Below, one piece after another: positions 35,272-48,250 of a stretch of 64,000 nt of DNA. The stretch lies in NCBI GenBank assembly GCA_021209875.1, contig JAGYVD010000002.1, positions 2,914,001 through 2,978,000 of the forward strand. Direction: 5' to 3'. The translations under genes were made by a program, and so were the position numbers. The stretch's first letter is position 1; each line of letters begins with the position of its first letter. The stretch comes from Rosellinia necatrix (lineage: Eukaryota > Ascomycota > Sordariomycetes > Xylariales > Xylariaceae). Below the pieces are notes generated by a model. That model searched no databases, was not told where the DNA came from, and was given only the letters and a program-made list of their open reading frames with translations.

Positions 35272-37552
35272 GGTGGACGAGTCGAGTGTATGATGTGCGC
35301 ACGCAACGATGTAGACGATGTAGTTCGAGTGTTGGGAGGACGTTGCTACACGGGTCGCCTTAGGGCTCCGAGCGAGATTCAAATCCCAATCGTATACGGC
35401 TTCGTCATGCGGCAGCTTCGCGATGCCCCGGGTACACGTTGACGACGGTCGGGATATGGGGTGGTTCCGAGATGATGCAGTGAACGGGCTCCAAGTTATA
35501 CAGCGGGATATAGCCAATGCGTCGAACGAGACATTGCAAGCGGCCAAAACAATACTAGTCTAGGCCAGTGATTGATTGCGAGGGCACAGGTGTATTCGCA
35601 TATGCGAGTGCAACGACGAACTGCTAGAACCACTGCTGCTGCAATGAAACCATTTAAGGTGTCTTGGAAGTGACAAAACTGAAGAGGGCGCGTCGGACTA
35701 AATGAAGGTGGGGAGATAATTGGCAGGCGGTGGAAGCGGACAAAGGGCGAAGGATCGAGATCAACAACTAGCCTGAGGTATGCGCTAACGCCAGGTTAGG
35801 TGTGCTGTCCGTCGCCTGCGCATACCGAGCGCAGCGCAGTCTGGTGCAGGTCAGCCACTCCCAACTTGTCTCCACGGCAACCGATTGTTTCAGATCTCCG
35901 GACCCACGCATATCTAGGTAGGTACCTACCTATTCCATTCACTGCCAGCCAAATACTAAAGTGCCTACCTGCCTAACCTACCTAGGGGAAGATTGATAGC
36001 AAGACCACTTAGCCCCACACTTCTATGTAGGACCAACCACGACTCTCCTTCTAATGCATACACCACTTTTAGATTCAGCATGCCTGTAGTAGACATTACT
36101 AATAGAGCAGTCTGATATTAGGGGGGCCTGGGGGGATAGTCCGATGAACCTTTCTTCATTTTTAGTTGAAAAAAGAAAAGAAAAACAATTAATTAATTGT
36201 TATAACATTTAAATAGGCACAAGGGCTAAAATGGCACTATTCAAACACTGCGGTATAATATTCGTAACAGAGTGCTGGTGTTCGTCAGAAAAACACTGTT
36301 TATGAAAAGATCAATCGAGCACCCTATCAAACCCTTAACGTCCTAAAGGAGTAGAATTTAGGTGGGGATAATGGGGGATATAACTACATACCTACCCAAT
36401 CGATGATGAAGAAGACAGATGCACTGGATAAGTCTAGCGAAATATTAACCATTTGCCCCGCGCAACCGACTTACCCCGGCTGGGCTCCTTGGTTGGTAGG
36501 TAATCCGATCGCTTATCGCCTGATCAGGGAAGCCCCTCGTCATGTATATAAACAAAGTTATATGCATACATATGTACATATGCTCGGCCCATTATGACAT
36601 GGGTGTCTATAACATGCGTCAAGTAGTTGGAGGGCTAATACCAACGCCGCCTCAAAATATCCATTATCCATAGGCCTAGGAGGGGTGTTGTGTCGCTGTC
36701 TAAGTGGCTTATGAGACAAATGAAGGCCAGAAACAACATGACGGGGAAAGAAGCAATAAATCGTTCTGATTATCGGAAACCTATAATTACAGTCCCAGAC
36801 TTGTTTATTCATCTCCACTCATTGCATACTGCCTATCTTGGGCACCATAACAGGCGGATGGATTGTAGTTATACCAATAGGTAACCCTGGCATCACCCAC
36901 CCAGCTTGCATCAAACACCCATGTGTTCAAGTTTATTTAGCCTGTTGTATGATCCGGGACCGTGACTATATAGAGTATTACGGTTACCTAGAGAAACAGA
37001 AGAAATCCTTTACTACATCCCTAGGCAACATGACAGCCATGTCGTGTTTACCCCACGTATATTGTCTCTCATCTATTTCATGACTAGATAGAGCCAAAGT
37101 ATGTGGTGTGCTAATGTGTACCGTTATATACACACTACTGATTATGGACACCTTGAACACCATGTAGATAGGAAAGGAGAGAATATGAATGAAAGAACAG
37201 AGGGCACTACATCAGCACTGGGTTGTCACAAAGTTTAATCTCCAAACTATTATATAGCCACACATCCTATTGAGGTGGATATTTATGGACTACTGGGGAG
37301 AGCCACAACGTTACTCTATAAGAACGATAATAACGGTACTGGTATTAGGGGGGACTCGCACGAAGTCCACACAATGGTTTGAAACTATGTTTAAACACAT
37401 ACTACTACATACAACCTGTTGATTAATACAATCTACTCAACCTACTCAACCTACTCAACCCAGAAAAACCACCCTGCCCCTAGTCCTATTGATTGTTCAC
37501 CTATGCGTCAACAGCATGAAAGCAGCGATGCATATACTAATACATTTGTAAC
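35272..37552. other. long intergenic region between ASE1 and PAN1
   Basis: About 2.3 kb. The ASE1 promoter is at the low-coordinate side and the PAN1 3' end at the other. A CCTA/TAGG cluster lies at 35913-35986, and a short (CTACTCAAC)3 run at 37432-37460. Small open frames at 36403-36597, 36558-36818 and 36690-37083 have no recognisable domain. Composition around 36120-37400 is somewhat AT-richer, without other features. Confidence 0.6.
35913..35986. repeat. CCTA/TAGG repeat cluster
   Basis: CTAGGTAGGTACCTACCTA followed by GTGCCTACCTGCC and ACCTACCTAGG words. Confidence 0.75.
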
Positions 37553-40500
37553 CTAACCCAAAACACGTCCCCGCAAGCTGGATGCACTCTTGTCTACTGT
37601 TTTCGTCTTCTTTAGCGCCTTGCCCATCTGGATTTCACCTAAGAAACCTGCAGGGCGGCCTCCGGCCGGCGGCACAGATACATCCCCGGCGGCAGGCGGG
37701 AGAGGTGGAGGTGGTGGAGCCATACCTGGGATTGGCGGTGGCGGCGGTGGCGGTACAGGGGGTGCACCGGTCCCCTGGATCGGGGGAGGGGGAGGGGGTG
37801 CGGGCGCTGCCGGACTTAAGTCTGATGGCAGCGAGGGTGGAGTGGCCGATGATTCTGTGGGGCCAGCGCCGGGTTGCGGAGCGTTGAACGGTGGTACTTG
37901 GACAGCCGGCGAGGCTCCTCTAGACTTATCACCCGCAGCCGATAAAGGGCGAGGGGGGCCCATTGAACCGAACAATAAAGACGCTAATTCGGCAGCTCCA
38001 GCGGCTGGCCGGCCGTCATCGGAATCATCATCGGATTCGTCGTTGTCTGAACCCCACTCTTCATCAGCCTCAGGACGCTTCCGGGACAAATTACCAGTTG
38101 GTTGCGATCCCAAAGGAGCGGCCAGGGTGGCTTGCGTCATCTGGTGGAAGGGATTGGTGGATGCCTTGGGCTGTGACGGGGGTACAGGAGCGGATGTGGT
38201 AGTTGTGGATCCTGGGGGTGTCGCTGACGATTCTGAAGATTGCGACATCATACGGAAATAGGGGTTGCGGCTCTCAGTCTCTGCAGAAGGGCTGGTGACA
38301 GTAGAAGGCGGCGACACAACAGGCGGTGCCGGCACAGGGGGTGGGGTGGCCTTGCGATCGAGTTCTTGACTCCCAAGTTGACTGCCACCGTGTGTCGGCG
38401 TGGATGCTTGTGGGGTAATTTGTTGCGGGCCGTCATCATCGTCAGATGATGAATCCTCTTCATCCATAGCTTGTAGCTGTTGCTGAAGCTCAAGTTCTCT
38501 TTGACGCGCTGCTGCAATCTCGGCCCGTTGCGCGGTTAACTTAGCCTCCTTCTCTTTAGCCTCAGCCAAAGCTGCTTTCTTCCGTTTCTTCTCTTCTTCT
38601 TTCTTCATTTTGCTTTGTCGAACTTGTTCTTCTAAAGCCTTTAGACGAGCAGAAGAGGCTTCGCGCTCTTTCCTCAAATCATCCTCCTGATGCTTGGCCT
38701 CATCCCTAGAGTGTGGGTTAGCTATTAGATGACGTAGATAAGGCGGTTGGTTGACGTACTCCAATTGTGAAGCGCGTTGTTCTTCTTGTTCTCTAGCGAG
38801 GCGCTCTTCTGCCTTTCGTGCTGCTTCTTCCTCTTGTGCTTTCTTGGAGGCATCCTCATTCTTGGCCACCTTTCGGGCCGGTGGTGGAGGGGGCTTCTTG
38901 GTTCCCGGTTGGGCAACAGGTGGGGGCACGCCTTGTTCCTCAGCGATTCTTGCCTGCCGCTCAGCCTCGCGACGGGCATCTTCCTCTTCTGCCTGGCGAA
39001 GTTTGGTGGCTCGCTCTGCTCTCTCTCGTTCCATTCGTTGAGTTGCGGTTTCCCCAGGCTTCGATGGCGCCTTGATGCCAAGCGCAGAAAGGCGTTCGGC
39101 CATACGCTGCTCCGCTTGTTGCTTGATAAATGCAGTTCTTTCTTCAGGGGTTTTGAAGGTAGAGTAAGACGCTCCACTGGGTGCGGGTGACTGGGAAATA
39201 GGCGGAATTGAAGTACGAGTTGCTGATGAAGTACCCTCAACACGCGTTGGGAGCACTTCCGCTCGGACGGGTTCGGCTGCCGCCGCTCGTCCTCCTTTTC
39301 GGTCTTGGGTTCTAATGCGAGCGGCCCGGCTAGATCGTTGCAAATCGAAAACAAAATCGCGAACCTCATCCTCAACACCCAGTGCGTCTTCCCAGCGCCG
39401 CTTTTCGTGTTCATTAGTAGACGCCTGCGCACCCTTTTTGAGACTATCCTCAATGCCTCGAGCAAATTCTCGGACGCTCTCCTCAACATCTCGTACCATA
39501 CGTTCGTTGTTCTCCTTTTCGGTTTTGACTTTCATGTTTTCTTGTTCTAGGCGCTTGGGCGCGTCGCTATCGTCACTGGTGACATCTATATTTTTTCCTG
39601 TTAGCGCAGCAGTCCGTTGTTGCATCATAGCCTTTGCCCGGGCCTTTCTGCGATCAGACTCGGTTATTGAGCCACCGGGCCCCGTGCCGATGATGGTAGA
39701 CGCGCTGGTAGGATGGTTCTTGGCATCTCTCATACGGAAAAGCTCAAGCTTTGCATCCGCTATTGCTTTCTCAGTTTTACGAACTTGAGATGCCAGCTCG
39801 GGTATCTTATCGGTAAGGTTTTGTAATTGTCTCTTGAGAGCCCGCCTCTCGGCATCAGAATCACCACTGACAAGTGCGGCGTTGGGATGAGCATCTATAT
39901 CATCCTGTATACGGCGGATGCGGCGGTACAGCTCCTCTGCCTCCCGCCGATCACGCCGATCAAGGATATCATCCTCTTCCGCTGCTGTCTCGTCTTTGAA
40001 ATCCATGGCGTCCAGGATAACCTGTTTTTCACGAATTCTCTTCCTTAGCTGATCAAGAGAAAGATCATCATTAGGAGCGACGGATGCCGGGGAACTCGGA
40101 CGAGGGGAAGCATTTCCAATTCTACGTCGAGCGCTAGATTTGTAACCCCCAACATCGTCGTTGTTTCTGAAGACAGTCCCATCTTTCCGGTTTGCACTGA
40201 GTCCTGTATTACCACCTTTAAACGAATGACTCTTCATATAACTGACGCCAGTCTTCTGCGGGAGTAGAGATGCCCCTGATGATTTGCGGAAGTCCGATTC
40301 TTGATTTAACATGGACCGGATTGTGCCTAAAGACTCTTTAATCTTTCGTGTTGACGGCGGCACAAGTTCTGCAGGCAGCGTATTGGGAATGGGATAGCCG
40401 TTGAGTTTACGGTATATCAAATGCATAGCTACGGCAAACTCGTCAAGGTCAAGACGTCCTTTGTTACCGTTGTCAGAGAGAGTCCATATGCGCTCAAGAT

Positions 40501-42007
40501 CGGTTTTGTCTAGGCCACTTTGGCCCATGATTTCAATTGCCTGGTCACCCCCAATAAAGCCCTTACCAAGGCCATCCCAGGCCCGAAATAGCTGATCATA
40601 CCGGGTCTTCTCGTCTTTGGTAATTGCCCATGGAATAACAGCATTGCCTGCTAAGCCGGCAGTGGTATAGTCTCGCTGCTCACGGCCTGCCTGAGGCATC
40701 ATTCGGGCTTGCAACGCGTCGATGTTGGGTAAGCCTGATGCTGGAGTATTAACTAGGCCCCATTGGCCGGGTCGACCGGTTGGTTGGGAGTTTAAGGGCG
40801 CTGCGGGTGCTGGGGATAAGCCTCCTGCGAAACCAGTGGGCATTGGCGGCATTGGCGGCCGGGGGCCGGTATATGCGGTGGATTGATTATTGCCCATGCC
40901 ACTTGGAAACCCAGTCTGCTGAGGCTGCAAACCAATCTGCTGAGTAGGAAATCCTGTCATCTGCGCTTGTAATAACTGAGAGTTAGATGCTTGGGGCTGT
41001 GGATGATGTATCGTAGGAGGGGTGGCCGTGTTCGGTCTCGTAAAGTCGGAGGCAATTGTTGGGCCACCGCCGCCGGCCTCCTCCGCAACACTGAAGTTGA
41101 TAATATCCACCATGCTCGAGACCTCGTTCTTGATGTTTTCGGGCAAGTTTTCGGGTAAAGATTTACCAACAAGCTTCAGGTTGCAAAGGTACATGGCTAG
41201 CGCAAATTCAGGGAAGTGAAGTTCACCGGCGCGAGTCGTATCAGAAAGTGTCCTGTAAGGAGAGTGTAAGCTGCAGTTCTAAACCTCGATTTTCTGTACA
41301 TACCAAATATGGGACAATGAATCTCCATTGAGCTGCGACCTTAGTAGGAGATCGCGAGCCTTTTCGCCAGACATCGTCGTGTTACTCTCCCCGATAGCCG
41401 ACTTGAATAATGTCTCAAATTTGGCTTGGTCCTGCGCTGTGATGAAGGACAGTCTGATGTTGGGTATTTTGTTCGATGCCTTTTGAGGCTTTGCGACGGC
41501 TGACGGCTGTATCTCGGCCGGCCCCCCAGTTCGAAAAGATGCTGCCATTGCAGTGAAGCCGGTGGGTTGGGGATTTATCACAGGTGCGGATGGTGCGGCC
41601 GATGGAGGGAGGTTGCTTGACCCTAAAAAAGAGCTCTGGGGCTGTTGGTGCTGATGCTGTTGGTTGTACTGATGCTGGAATTGCTGGGGGATCTGCGGAA
41701 TGGGGGGTGCGCCTGTCTGGAAGCCTTGCTGCTGGGGCGCCTGTCCAGGGAAGCCGGTGTACTGGGGTTGAAGACCTTGAAGCTGCTGCTGCTGTAGCGA
41801 CATGTTCTGACCACCTGGAAAGCCGGTGTACTGCTGAGTCAATGGCGCCTGACCGTATCCCGTCGCTTGGGGAGCAAAGGCGCCGGGTTGCTGTCCCAGT
41901 GGCTGCAAAGGCTGCTGATTGAAAGGGGCGTCATACTGTTGCCTAGAGCCTGGGCGTAGGCTGCTGTTGTTGTTGGCCCCCAGATAAGAATTGGGATTAG
42001 AATACAT
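37553..42007 (-). CDS. pan1: Pan1 actin cytoskeleton-regulatory / endocytosis scaffold
   Basis: Scaffold of the endocytic coat that activates Arp2/3 and works with End3 and Sla1 at cortical actin patches. Two exons, 42007-41304 and 41252-37553, give 1467 residues; the intron 41253-41303 (GTATGT...TTACAG) splits the first EH domain and joins SLSHIW to [13 protein letters not shown]1 spans about 180-280 and EH2 about 440-540 ([44 protein letters not shown]). Gln/Pro-rich stretches with repeated QPTGF/QYTGFP motifs precede both. A coiled-coil region follows from about 620, a highly charged Glu/Arg/Lys segment from about 900 to 1110, then a polyproline tract ([10 protein letters not shown]) and a final WH2-like [16 protein letters not shown] motif. 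All parts of the family architecture are present and in order. Confidence 0.95.
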
Positions 42008-43102
42008 GATGATATCAGGGTCCAGTCATCGAATCCTGAGATGTTGCGGGGATTGCGAAGAGGTTGGGATTCAGAGTGTCGAGAGACCGCCTAGGCCCCT
42101 CGATAAATGGTGAGACGCGGGAGTAAGGAGAGGTGTGTGTGCGCGTTCTGAGGTTAGATGACGAAACTTGGTTGGTGATAGGAGCAGACTTGGCTGTCTC
42201 CACTCTATAGCCTCCGAGCTGTAATTGGCCCAGTCACGATCAGAAATGCTCTGGATGGTCAGCTTTGACGAAGAGTGGGTACTGCTTCAGCAGCACCTGC
42301 ACTGACCACTTGAGGCTCGACCTTTGTCCAAGTAGTGTCCAGGGGGGGCCGATTAGCAAAATTAGAGATGGCGCCCTCATATACATCCTAACCGAGTTCT
42401 CTTGTTGCCAGCCTCGATGGATTAGGTAAGCCGGTATCGACGGAAGGATGACAGGTAGGCTGGAGGTCATTATAGGCAGAAAATTGTCTATCATTATGAA
42501 TCTATCAGGAGAGATGATAATGAAAGCTACAAGGTTGCACCAAAAATAATAGCGCATCACTAAATATTATGCTGCCCAAGCTATGCAGGCAGAGTAATGC
42601 TCGAGTTCCCATACCTGTTGTACTCTCTGGTGATAAATGTATGAACAGGAAGGAAATCATTGCAAGGCACAGATGGTGTCATTCGTAGCTTGAAAACACG
42701 GCAGCGGTGAATTACCGTGCTAAGAGCACCATGGAAAAGTCTCATCAAAGTCTTTGCTAGAAAATGTCTGGTTGATGAGAGTATATTCCTTGGTACCCTG
42801 ATTACAATATCCATATTCCCTTTTCCCATCCACTTCCGTCACGTAAAGCCCCATGCCTTTATTAGTCTAGTCTTAGTTGACATTAATCCCTTTCTTCGTC
42901 GGTATAACGACACGGACAGCCCCTAGCACCACAGATGTTCTCCATTTTTGTCTGCTTCATTGCATCTATACATGGTCAAGTGGCCGTGTATATTATCATC
43001 ATACAGGTTTATTGCAATGATTCCGCCCAAAAATTAGGATTTGCAGCCTTGACAGGTCATGTGTGCATCGTCCAACATGTCCCCGAGTTTTCAGCAATCG
43101 CC
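42008..43102. other. intergenic region, PAN1 promoter and C9-methyltransferase 3' end
   Basis: About 1.1 kb. Open frames at 42240-42560, 42581-42829 and 42717-42926 are short, overlapping on both strands and show no domain. No CCTA/TAGG cluster is present here, unlike most neighbouring spacers. Confidence 0.55.
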
Positions 43103-44861
43103 TTACTGGGCAGCAGCAGTAGGGAATAAATCCGCGTTCTTTTCGGCCCAGGCTTTGAGGTCTACCTTCTTCGCCGCAGTCTTGAAAGCCCCTTCGAGGC
43201 CATATTGGCTGGGAATCCCCTCAACACGATGTGTTGAGTTGATATTTTTGACGAGGACAATTTGCCAGCAGGTTGCACCGCCTTGGCGGGATGTAATAGT
43301 GGAAGAGGCTAAGAAGTATTCCCATATCTAGAACGAGCGTTAGTGCGGAGACTTCATGACATTATTTGAGGGTACACATACACGGAACCAGCGCTTGCCG
43401 TACTTTGCCTCTACTTTATCACGGTTGGCCATCCAATTCCTATACCAGCGCCAGAGAGTAGCAGAGTAGTGCACGCCAATTGTGTCGACGCTTTTGAGTT
43501 CGAACCCGGCGCCTTCTAGCTTGTCCATGACAAAGCCGATTGGAGTGGAGGCGTCAGCGCCAGGGAAGACGTATTTATTCATGAAGAGGCCCCAGATTAA
43601 ATCCTCGTACTGCCAAGATTTGCGTAGACCAGCAATCTGGAGGAAAAAAATACCGTCGTCGTCAAGCATGTCATGAACTTGCTTGAAGAAAGCGCCAAGC
43701 TTGCGAACACCTACGTGCTCGGCCATCTCGAGACACGTAATTTTCTTGTATCCACCCTGAGGAACAGGCACGTCTCTGTAATCCATGCAGAGGATCTTAC
43801 TCTGTTCTTCGCCAATGCCGACGTCACGAAGAGCCTTATTGCCCCAAGCAGTTTGGTTTCGGCCCAGTGTGATACCAGTGGTGTGCGCGCCGTAATTGAC
43901 GCTAGCAAAGCGAGCAAGGGTACCCCAACCACAGCCAAGGTCGAGCAGCGACTCGCCTTCCTCGAGCTCGATTTTCTCGCAAACAATGGCCAGCTTGTTA
44001 TCCTGAAGCTGTTCCAGAGACTCTTCGGTGTTGATGTCCCCAATAACGCCCGAGGTGTATATCATGCGCGGTCCCAGGAACCAGCCGTAGAAATCATCAC
44101 CACGATCGTAGTGACCCCGAACTTGCTCCTCGTCTGGAGTAGGCTAGTGAGCAGAGCGCCCGGCTTAAGAACGGGGAGTTCTTACCTTGACTTCGCGAGT
44201 GCATGATGACCTCGGGGATCATGCCGAAAACGAAGTACTTGCAAAGGCTAATGGTGAAGCGGAAGCTTGCCCAGTCGTGCCTGTATTCCAAGACCTCGAG
44301 AGCGTCGCCGTTGAAGTCGACGTCTCCGTCGAAATACATCTCGTAGAAGGTCTCTATGGGGATCTTGTTCTTGCCATGGTACTTTTGCTTGTCGGTCGGC
44401 TTCTTAAAAGTGAGGTAATGTTCGACAGGGCGGCCAGGATACTTGGCCTTCTCATTCCTACGGGGGCTAACGGCCGAGACCGTCAACCAGAAGGAGCCGA
44501 GGATAGGGATAAAGAGAACAATCGTGAAGAACACGGTCGTCTTAAAGCCACCCCCGACCCTCCAGGAGAACCATAGCGGGACGCCAAAGAGCAGGGAAAA
44601 AAGAAGTGTGTTCGAGAAGGTATCCGAGCCGGCGGAATCTGCAGGGAGGGGAGCATTTTTGATTGCAGGGTACTATAAACAATGCCCATTAGCTAAGCGG
44701 CAGTCGCAGAGGCAGAGGCAGACAGAATACAGAATCTGACATACCGAAGTCGTCCGCACACCACACTCTTCGAATTTCTCGAAAGTGGGCGTGGGGGCTT
44801 TAGGAGTCTCGATAAATTCAAACTCGGACTCGCTCCCGTTGAGGCTGTGAGGCTTCGACAT
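43103..44861 (-). CDS. mts1: sphingolipid (glucosylceramide) C9-methyltransferase
   Basis: Transfers a methyl group from S-adenosylmethionine to C9 of the sphingoid base of fungal ceramides, giving the 9-methyl-sphingadienine of glucosylceramide. Four exons: 44861-44745, 44672-44186, 44133-43382, 43327-43103, in total 526 residues, as in the family. Introns are 72, 52 and 54 bp with GTATGT, GTAAGA and GTATGT donors. Two hydrophobic segments (LLFSLLFGVPLWFSW; TVFFTIVLFIPILGSFWLTV) at residues about 60-110 anchor it to the ER. A cyclopropane-fatty-acid-synthase-like methyltransferase domain follows: FYGWFLGPRMIYTSGV, SAM-binding LLDLGCGWGTLARF, CLEMAEHVG, and IAGLRKSWQYEDLIWGLFM. The start codon lies in an ideal CCACCATG context. 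Confidence 0.94.
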
Positions 44862-47176
44862 GGTGGCAACGTGACAAGGCCAATTATTGTAGGCCTGCTA
44901 TCACGATCCTCCTATATGTCGATGTCGAGCAGAAGGAAGGTAGAGAAAGGAGAGAGGGTAGAAGGGGATGGGACAGAGTTATCCAATTTCGGTGGGAGGG
45001 ACTATATTTTGGATCAGACCGCTTCATGCTGGTGGTGCGTTTGACCTTGGCTTGGCTACCGTCAGGGACCAACCAAGCGCCCTCACCCCTTCCCCTCCCC
45101 TGGAGCTAGCTGTCTCAACTCAGCCTAGTTCACACCTGCTCACAGCTACGCTCCACTCCGCTTTGTGCAAGTATGTGTGTATGTATGTATCCCTAGTGCT
45201 GTGTACGGTCGTGCGCACTGGGTCTTATCATGTCTATTGGTCCACCTAGGTATAATCCATGTATCTGTTCGATAACGAATATCGGACCCCACGGGTTTCT
45301 AGGCACGTACACTACGGTGGGTAGGTAGATTCAGCAAGTTTCTGTCCTTGAAATAACTACGTAGTGGTCTCTCATCAATAAACAATGGGATGGCATGAGA
45401 AGATAAAAGATACCTGGGTGCCTTAAAAGTTGGTGGGGATTATGTAATGCTAGGTGCACTACCTACTAGGTACCTAACTTCCACTTTGTTCTCTTGTTCT
45501 GATTTTACTGCATGTAGGTAGGTATCTAGGCACACTAGGTAGTTGACAGCAAGTTGAGCCCCACTGCTTGCTAGTTACTAGGTGGGTAGATAGCCCTGAC
45601 GTTGATCAAATGGTTTGGTGCAAAGTTAGGTACCTGGCAGTGAAAACCCATTAATTAGGTACCTAGGTAGTAGTAGTATTATTAACGTCTAATCTAGGTG
45701 TCTGACAGTGCTAGAAGGTACCTAGGTAGGTAGGTAGAGTATTCAACCCGTACCTAGTTAACCAACTCCCTGGCATCTATCAAGAACAATAGGCATATTA
45801 AACCAACATTAAAGGGGTTACCGAAGACAATACGCAGCTAGTAATCTCACCATGTCATCTCAAGAGATTCCTTGTCACCATGAGAATGTTATATCATATA
45901 TACTATATACCTGCAACATACCGCAGACCTATAACTTTGGACACAGGGACCTACTCGAGGCATCAATTCCACCCTGTCCTATAAGTAGGTAGGTAGTGAC
46001 TATTTGGGGGGGAGGCGCCCAATTACGTCCAAATCAGCGGTCTACTAAATAGATGATACGTAAGGTACTCACTGTTCCTCTTGGCTTTGGGCTGGGCATC
46101 GCTCAACAACGCCTGTGTTGCAACCAATAACCTTGAGGCTGAGATTTGTTGGGAGCTGCCTGTCTACAAAGTAGACAGTAGGTATTTAGCCAAATTCTGA
46201 TTTGATAGCATCAACATTAGATGCCTATCTGCTTCGATGTGCCCTGATTGTAGTCCTGTGTGTCATGCCTACTTTCTAATCGACCGTAGTATATTCCAGG
46301 GCTTGTTGTGAAAAACACTTAATTTCGACTATGCGGAACAGCGGTATGCAAGATGAACATAAAAACAATGTGTTAGGACTTATAATGATATATATTTTAA
46401 TTTTTTATACGGTGCTGTTTTACAACAAGATGACAGGCTACTCTGATGTCTACATTCAGGTCATTTTATCAGTTCTCGATACCGTCCTGAATATCCTGAT
46501 CATGTCAGGCGTCTTATTTTCTCCAAAGCCACCATAACGGTGTCCTTGAAATCTAGGTAAGGCACCAGACCGTGAATGCAAAAACCAACCTTCAGCTCCC
46601 CTGCCGTTAATTTTGATGAAGTGATGCAAAACTGTTTGCGACGTGATATACAAGACCCGGTAAACTGGATATCTGGTTATATCAGTTGTCCGGCAGTCTT
46701 TAATGGTGAGCTAGACAACAAGAAAAAAAAATAGGACTAGGCGGTCTCACCGGCTTTTTCAACGACGCAGATGTAGCAGATAACCAAACAATCGTGAAAT
46801 TCGCCTGATATAGGCTCGGGGAGTGCACGTAGCGTCTGCATATCACTGTCAGCAGAGGGATCTAATCATCCTTGTTTTGCATCCATAGCGGGCTTATGAT
46901 GTGAACAAACACTCTCTATTGATGATCCAGGCCCACTCGCTATTCGAGGTAGTTTCCCCTGGGATACATGCCGCGCGGGGTACGATCCCGATGTTAAACG
47001 AGGCAACAGGAGATCACCGTGTTCCCTTTAAAATGCAGCAGAGGATGCAACCGCTCCGATAAAGGGAGTATTAGCCAATCTTAGGTACAGCCACCTCGAA
47101 CTGGAATAGAATGATTACACCAGTGACTGTTTTGATGGTTGACGATAGATATCAAACCTCATAATTCCTGAGCTCC
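44862..47176. other. long intergenic region, C9-methyltransferase promoter to SPP2 3' end
   Basis: About 2.3 kb. A long CCTA/TAGG cluster occupies 45451-45745 and includes a second copy of the block seen at 19431. A 68-codon frame starting with ATG at 46331 encodes a hydrophobic peptide without recognisable family; I do not call it a gene. The remainder shows nothing I can name. Confidence 0.6.
45451..45745. repeat. extended CCTA/TAGG repeat cluster with shared block
   Basis: Clustered ACCTACTAGGTACC, GTAGGTAGGTATC and ACCTAGGTAG words, ending with GGTAGGTAGGTAG near 45735. Positions 45680-45705 match 19431-19456 exactly, and the similarity extends leftwards through AGTAGTAGTATT-like triplets. 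Confidence 0.85.
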
Positions 47177-48250
47177 TCAACGATGACGGCCATCATCAGG
47201 TTCACGGCAGTGGACCCTATGTTGGTGATCATAGTTTTGTCCACGCCGATCGTGGTCACGCCCAGACTTGTAACCATCCTTGTAACGGCCGTTCCGTTCT
47301 TGTTTTTGTCTCTGTTGGTCTCTCAGGTACTCATCTAGCCGTGGCCGTCGGTCGCGGTGTCCGTTGCGTTTGGCCAGCTCTCCTCTCTTGATTTCCTCAT
47401 CCTCCTTGGAGCCGAGGCCCATCAAATGTGGTCTTCTTTTGACTTGTTTGGGCTTGGAGCCAAACTCCTCCCCTTTCCAACCCATGCCTCGAAGCAATGC
47501 GGCGCCAAACTCCCCTTCTGGAATCTCATTATATTCTTCTATTGTCGATGTTTCTGCTGCCTCCTGCATGCTCCTCCGATATGCATCTTGCTCGGAGAAC
47601 TGTGGTTTGCGACTGGATGCAGAATCCTTTATAATGAGATCCTGCGCGGGGTATCTGTTTCCGAGGAGAGCATCCAATGCCTCTTTATCGGCCTGTATTG
47701 GTGGTTGTGGCAACACAGTGAAAGTATCTGGTGTATCTTTCTCACTCTCTTCCAGTTCCTCGTGCTGGCTTGATGTGTTGCTTTGCGTGGACTTTTTGGT
47801 AATAGTTAGGCCCCATTTAACATCCTTGTCTTGCTCGGTTGGTGTGTTCGCGGAATTATTAGGTTTGTTCCTGGACAAGGAATGTAGAGGAGCGGCGTTG
47901 TCTCCTTTTCGGCTCTTCAGATCAGCCTTCCAATCTCGATTCTTCTGACTACTGATTATGCATTGCTTCTTAGGTCTTTTGTTCGCAGATGAGTCGCCGT
48001 TTCTTGACGCGGCAGTATCGGCACCAATCGTGGTGACGACTTCTCGTTCAGCTATCGGGTCATCATCTTCACCCGACTCGGAATCGTGATGGAGCGCGTT
48101 GGGTCGCTGACGTTTGCCTAGGGTCGAGGAGCGGTCGGTATGCCTGTCTTCGCTTACCACTTTGGTAGAAGATTTGTATCCTACTGAGGCAGATGCCCTA
48201 AATTTAATCGCGATTCGGGGGGCCTGGGGTTTTGGCGTATTGTCAGACAT
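47177..48250 (-). CDS. spp2: pre-mRNA-splicing factor Spp2 (G-patch)
   Basis: Spp2 (human GPKOW) recruits and activates the DEAH helicase Prp2 at the spliceosome before the first catalytic step. Single exon, 357 residues. The N-terminus carries the family's basic block (RIAIKFRASASVGYKSSTK). The middle is acidic and disordered. The G-patch lies at about 240-280, with IPEGEFGAALLRGMGWK and RPHLMGLGSKEDEE. A positively charged Arg/Asp/His-rich tail follows. Start at 48250 has A at -3. A long antisense open frame (47364-47948) is a shadow. Confidence 0.92.
   Translation of the reverse strand: MSDNTPKPQAPRIAIKFRASASVGYKSSTKVVSEDRHTDRSSTLGKRQRPNALHHDSESGEDDDPIAEREVVTTIGADTAASRNGDSSANKRPKKQCIISSQKNRDWKADLKSRKGDNAAPLHSLSRNKPNNSANTPTEQDKDVKWGLTITKKSTQSNTSSQHEELEESEKDTPDTFTVLPQPPIQADKEALDALLGNRYPAQDLIIKDSASSRKPQFSEQDAYRRSMQEAAETSTIEEYNEIPEGEFGAALLRGMGWKGEEFGSKPKQVKRRPHLMGLGSKEDEEIKRGELAKRNGHRDRRPRLDEYLRDQQRQKQERNGRYKDGYKSGRDHDRRGQNYDHQHRVHCREPDDGRHR

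Noticed and set aside
37590..38261. Gly-rich frame antisense to PAN1
   Set aside because: Mirror image of the polyproline tract of PAN1 (CCN codons read as GGN).
46331..46537. 68-codon hydrophobic frame with ATG in the 44.9-47.2 kb spacer
   Set aside because: Could form one or two membrane helices, but AT-rich local composition explains the hydrophobic codons and nothing else supports a gene.
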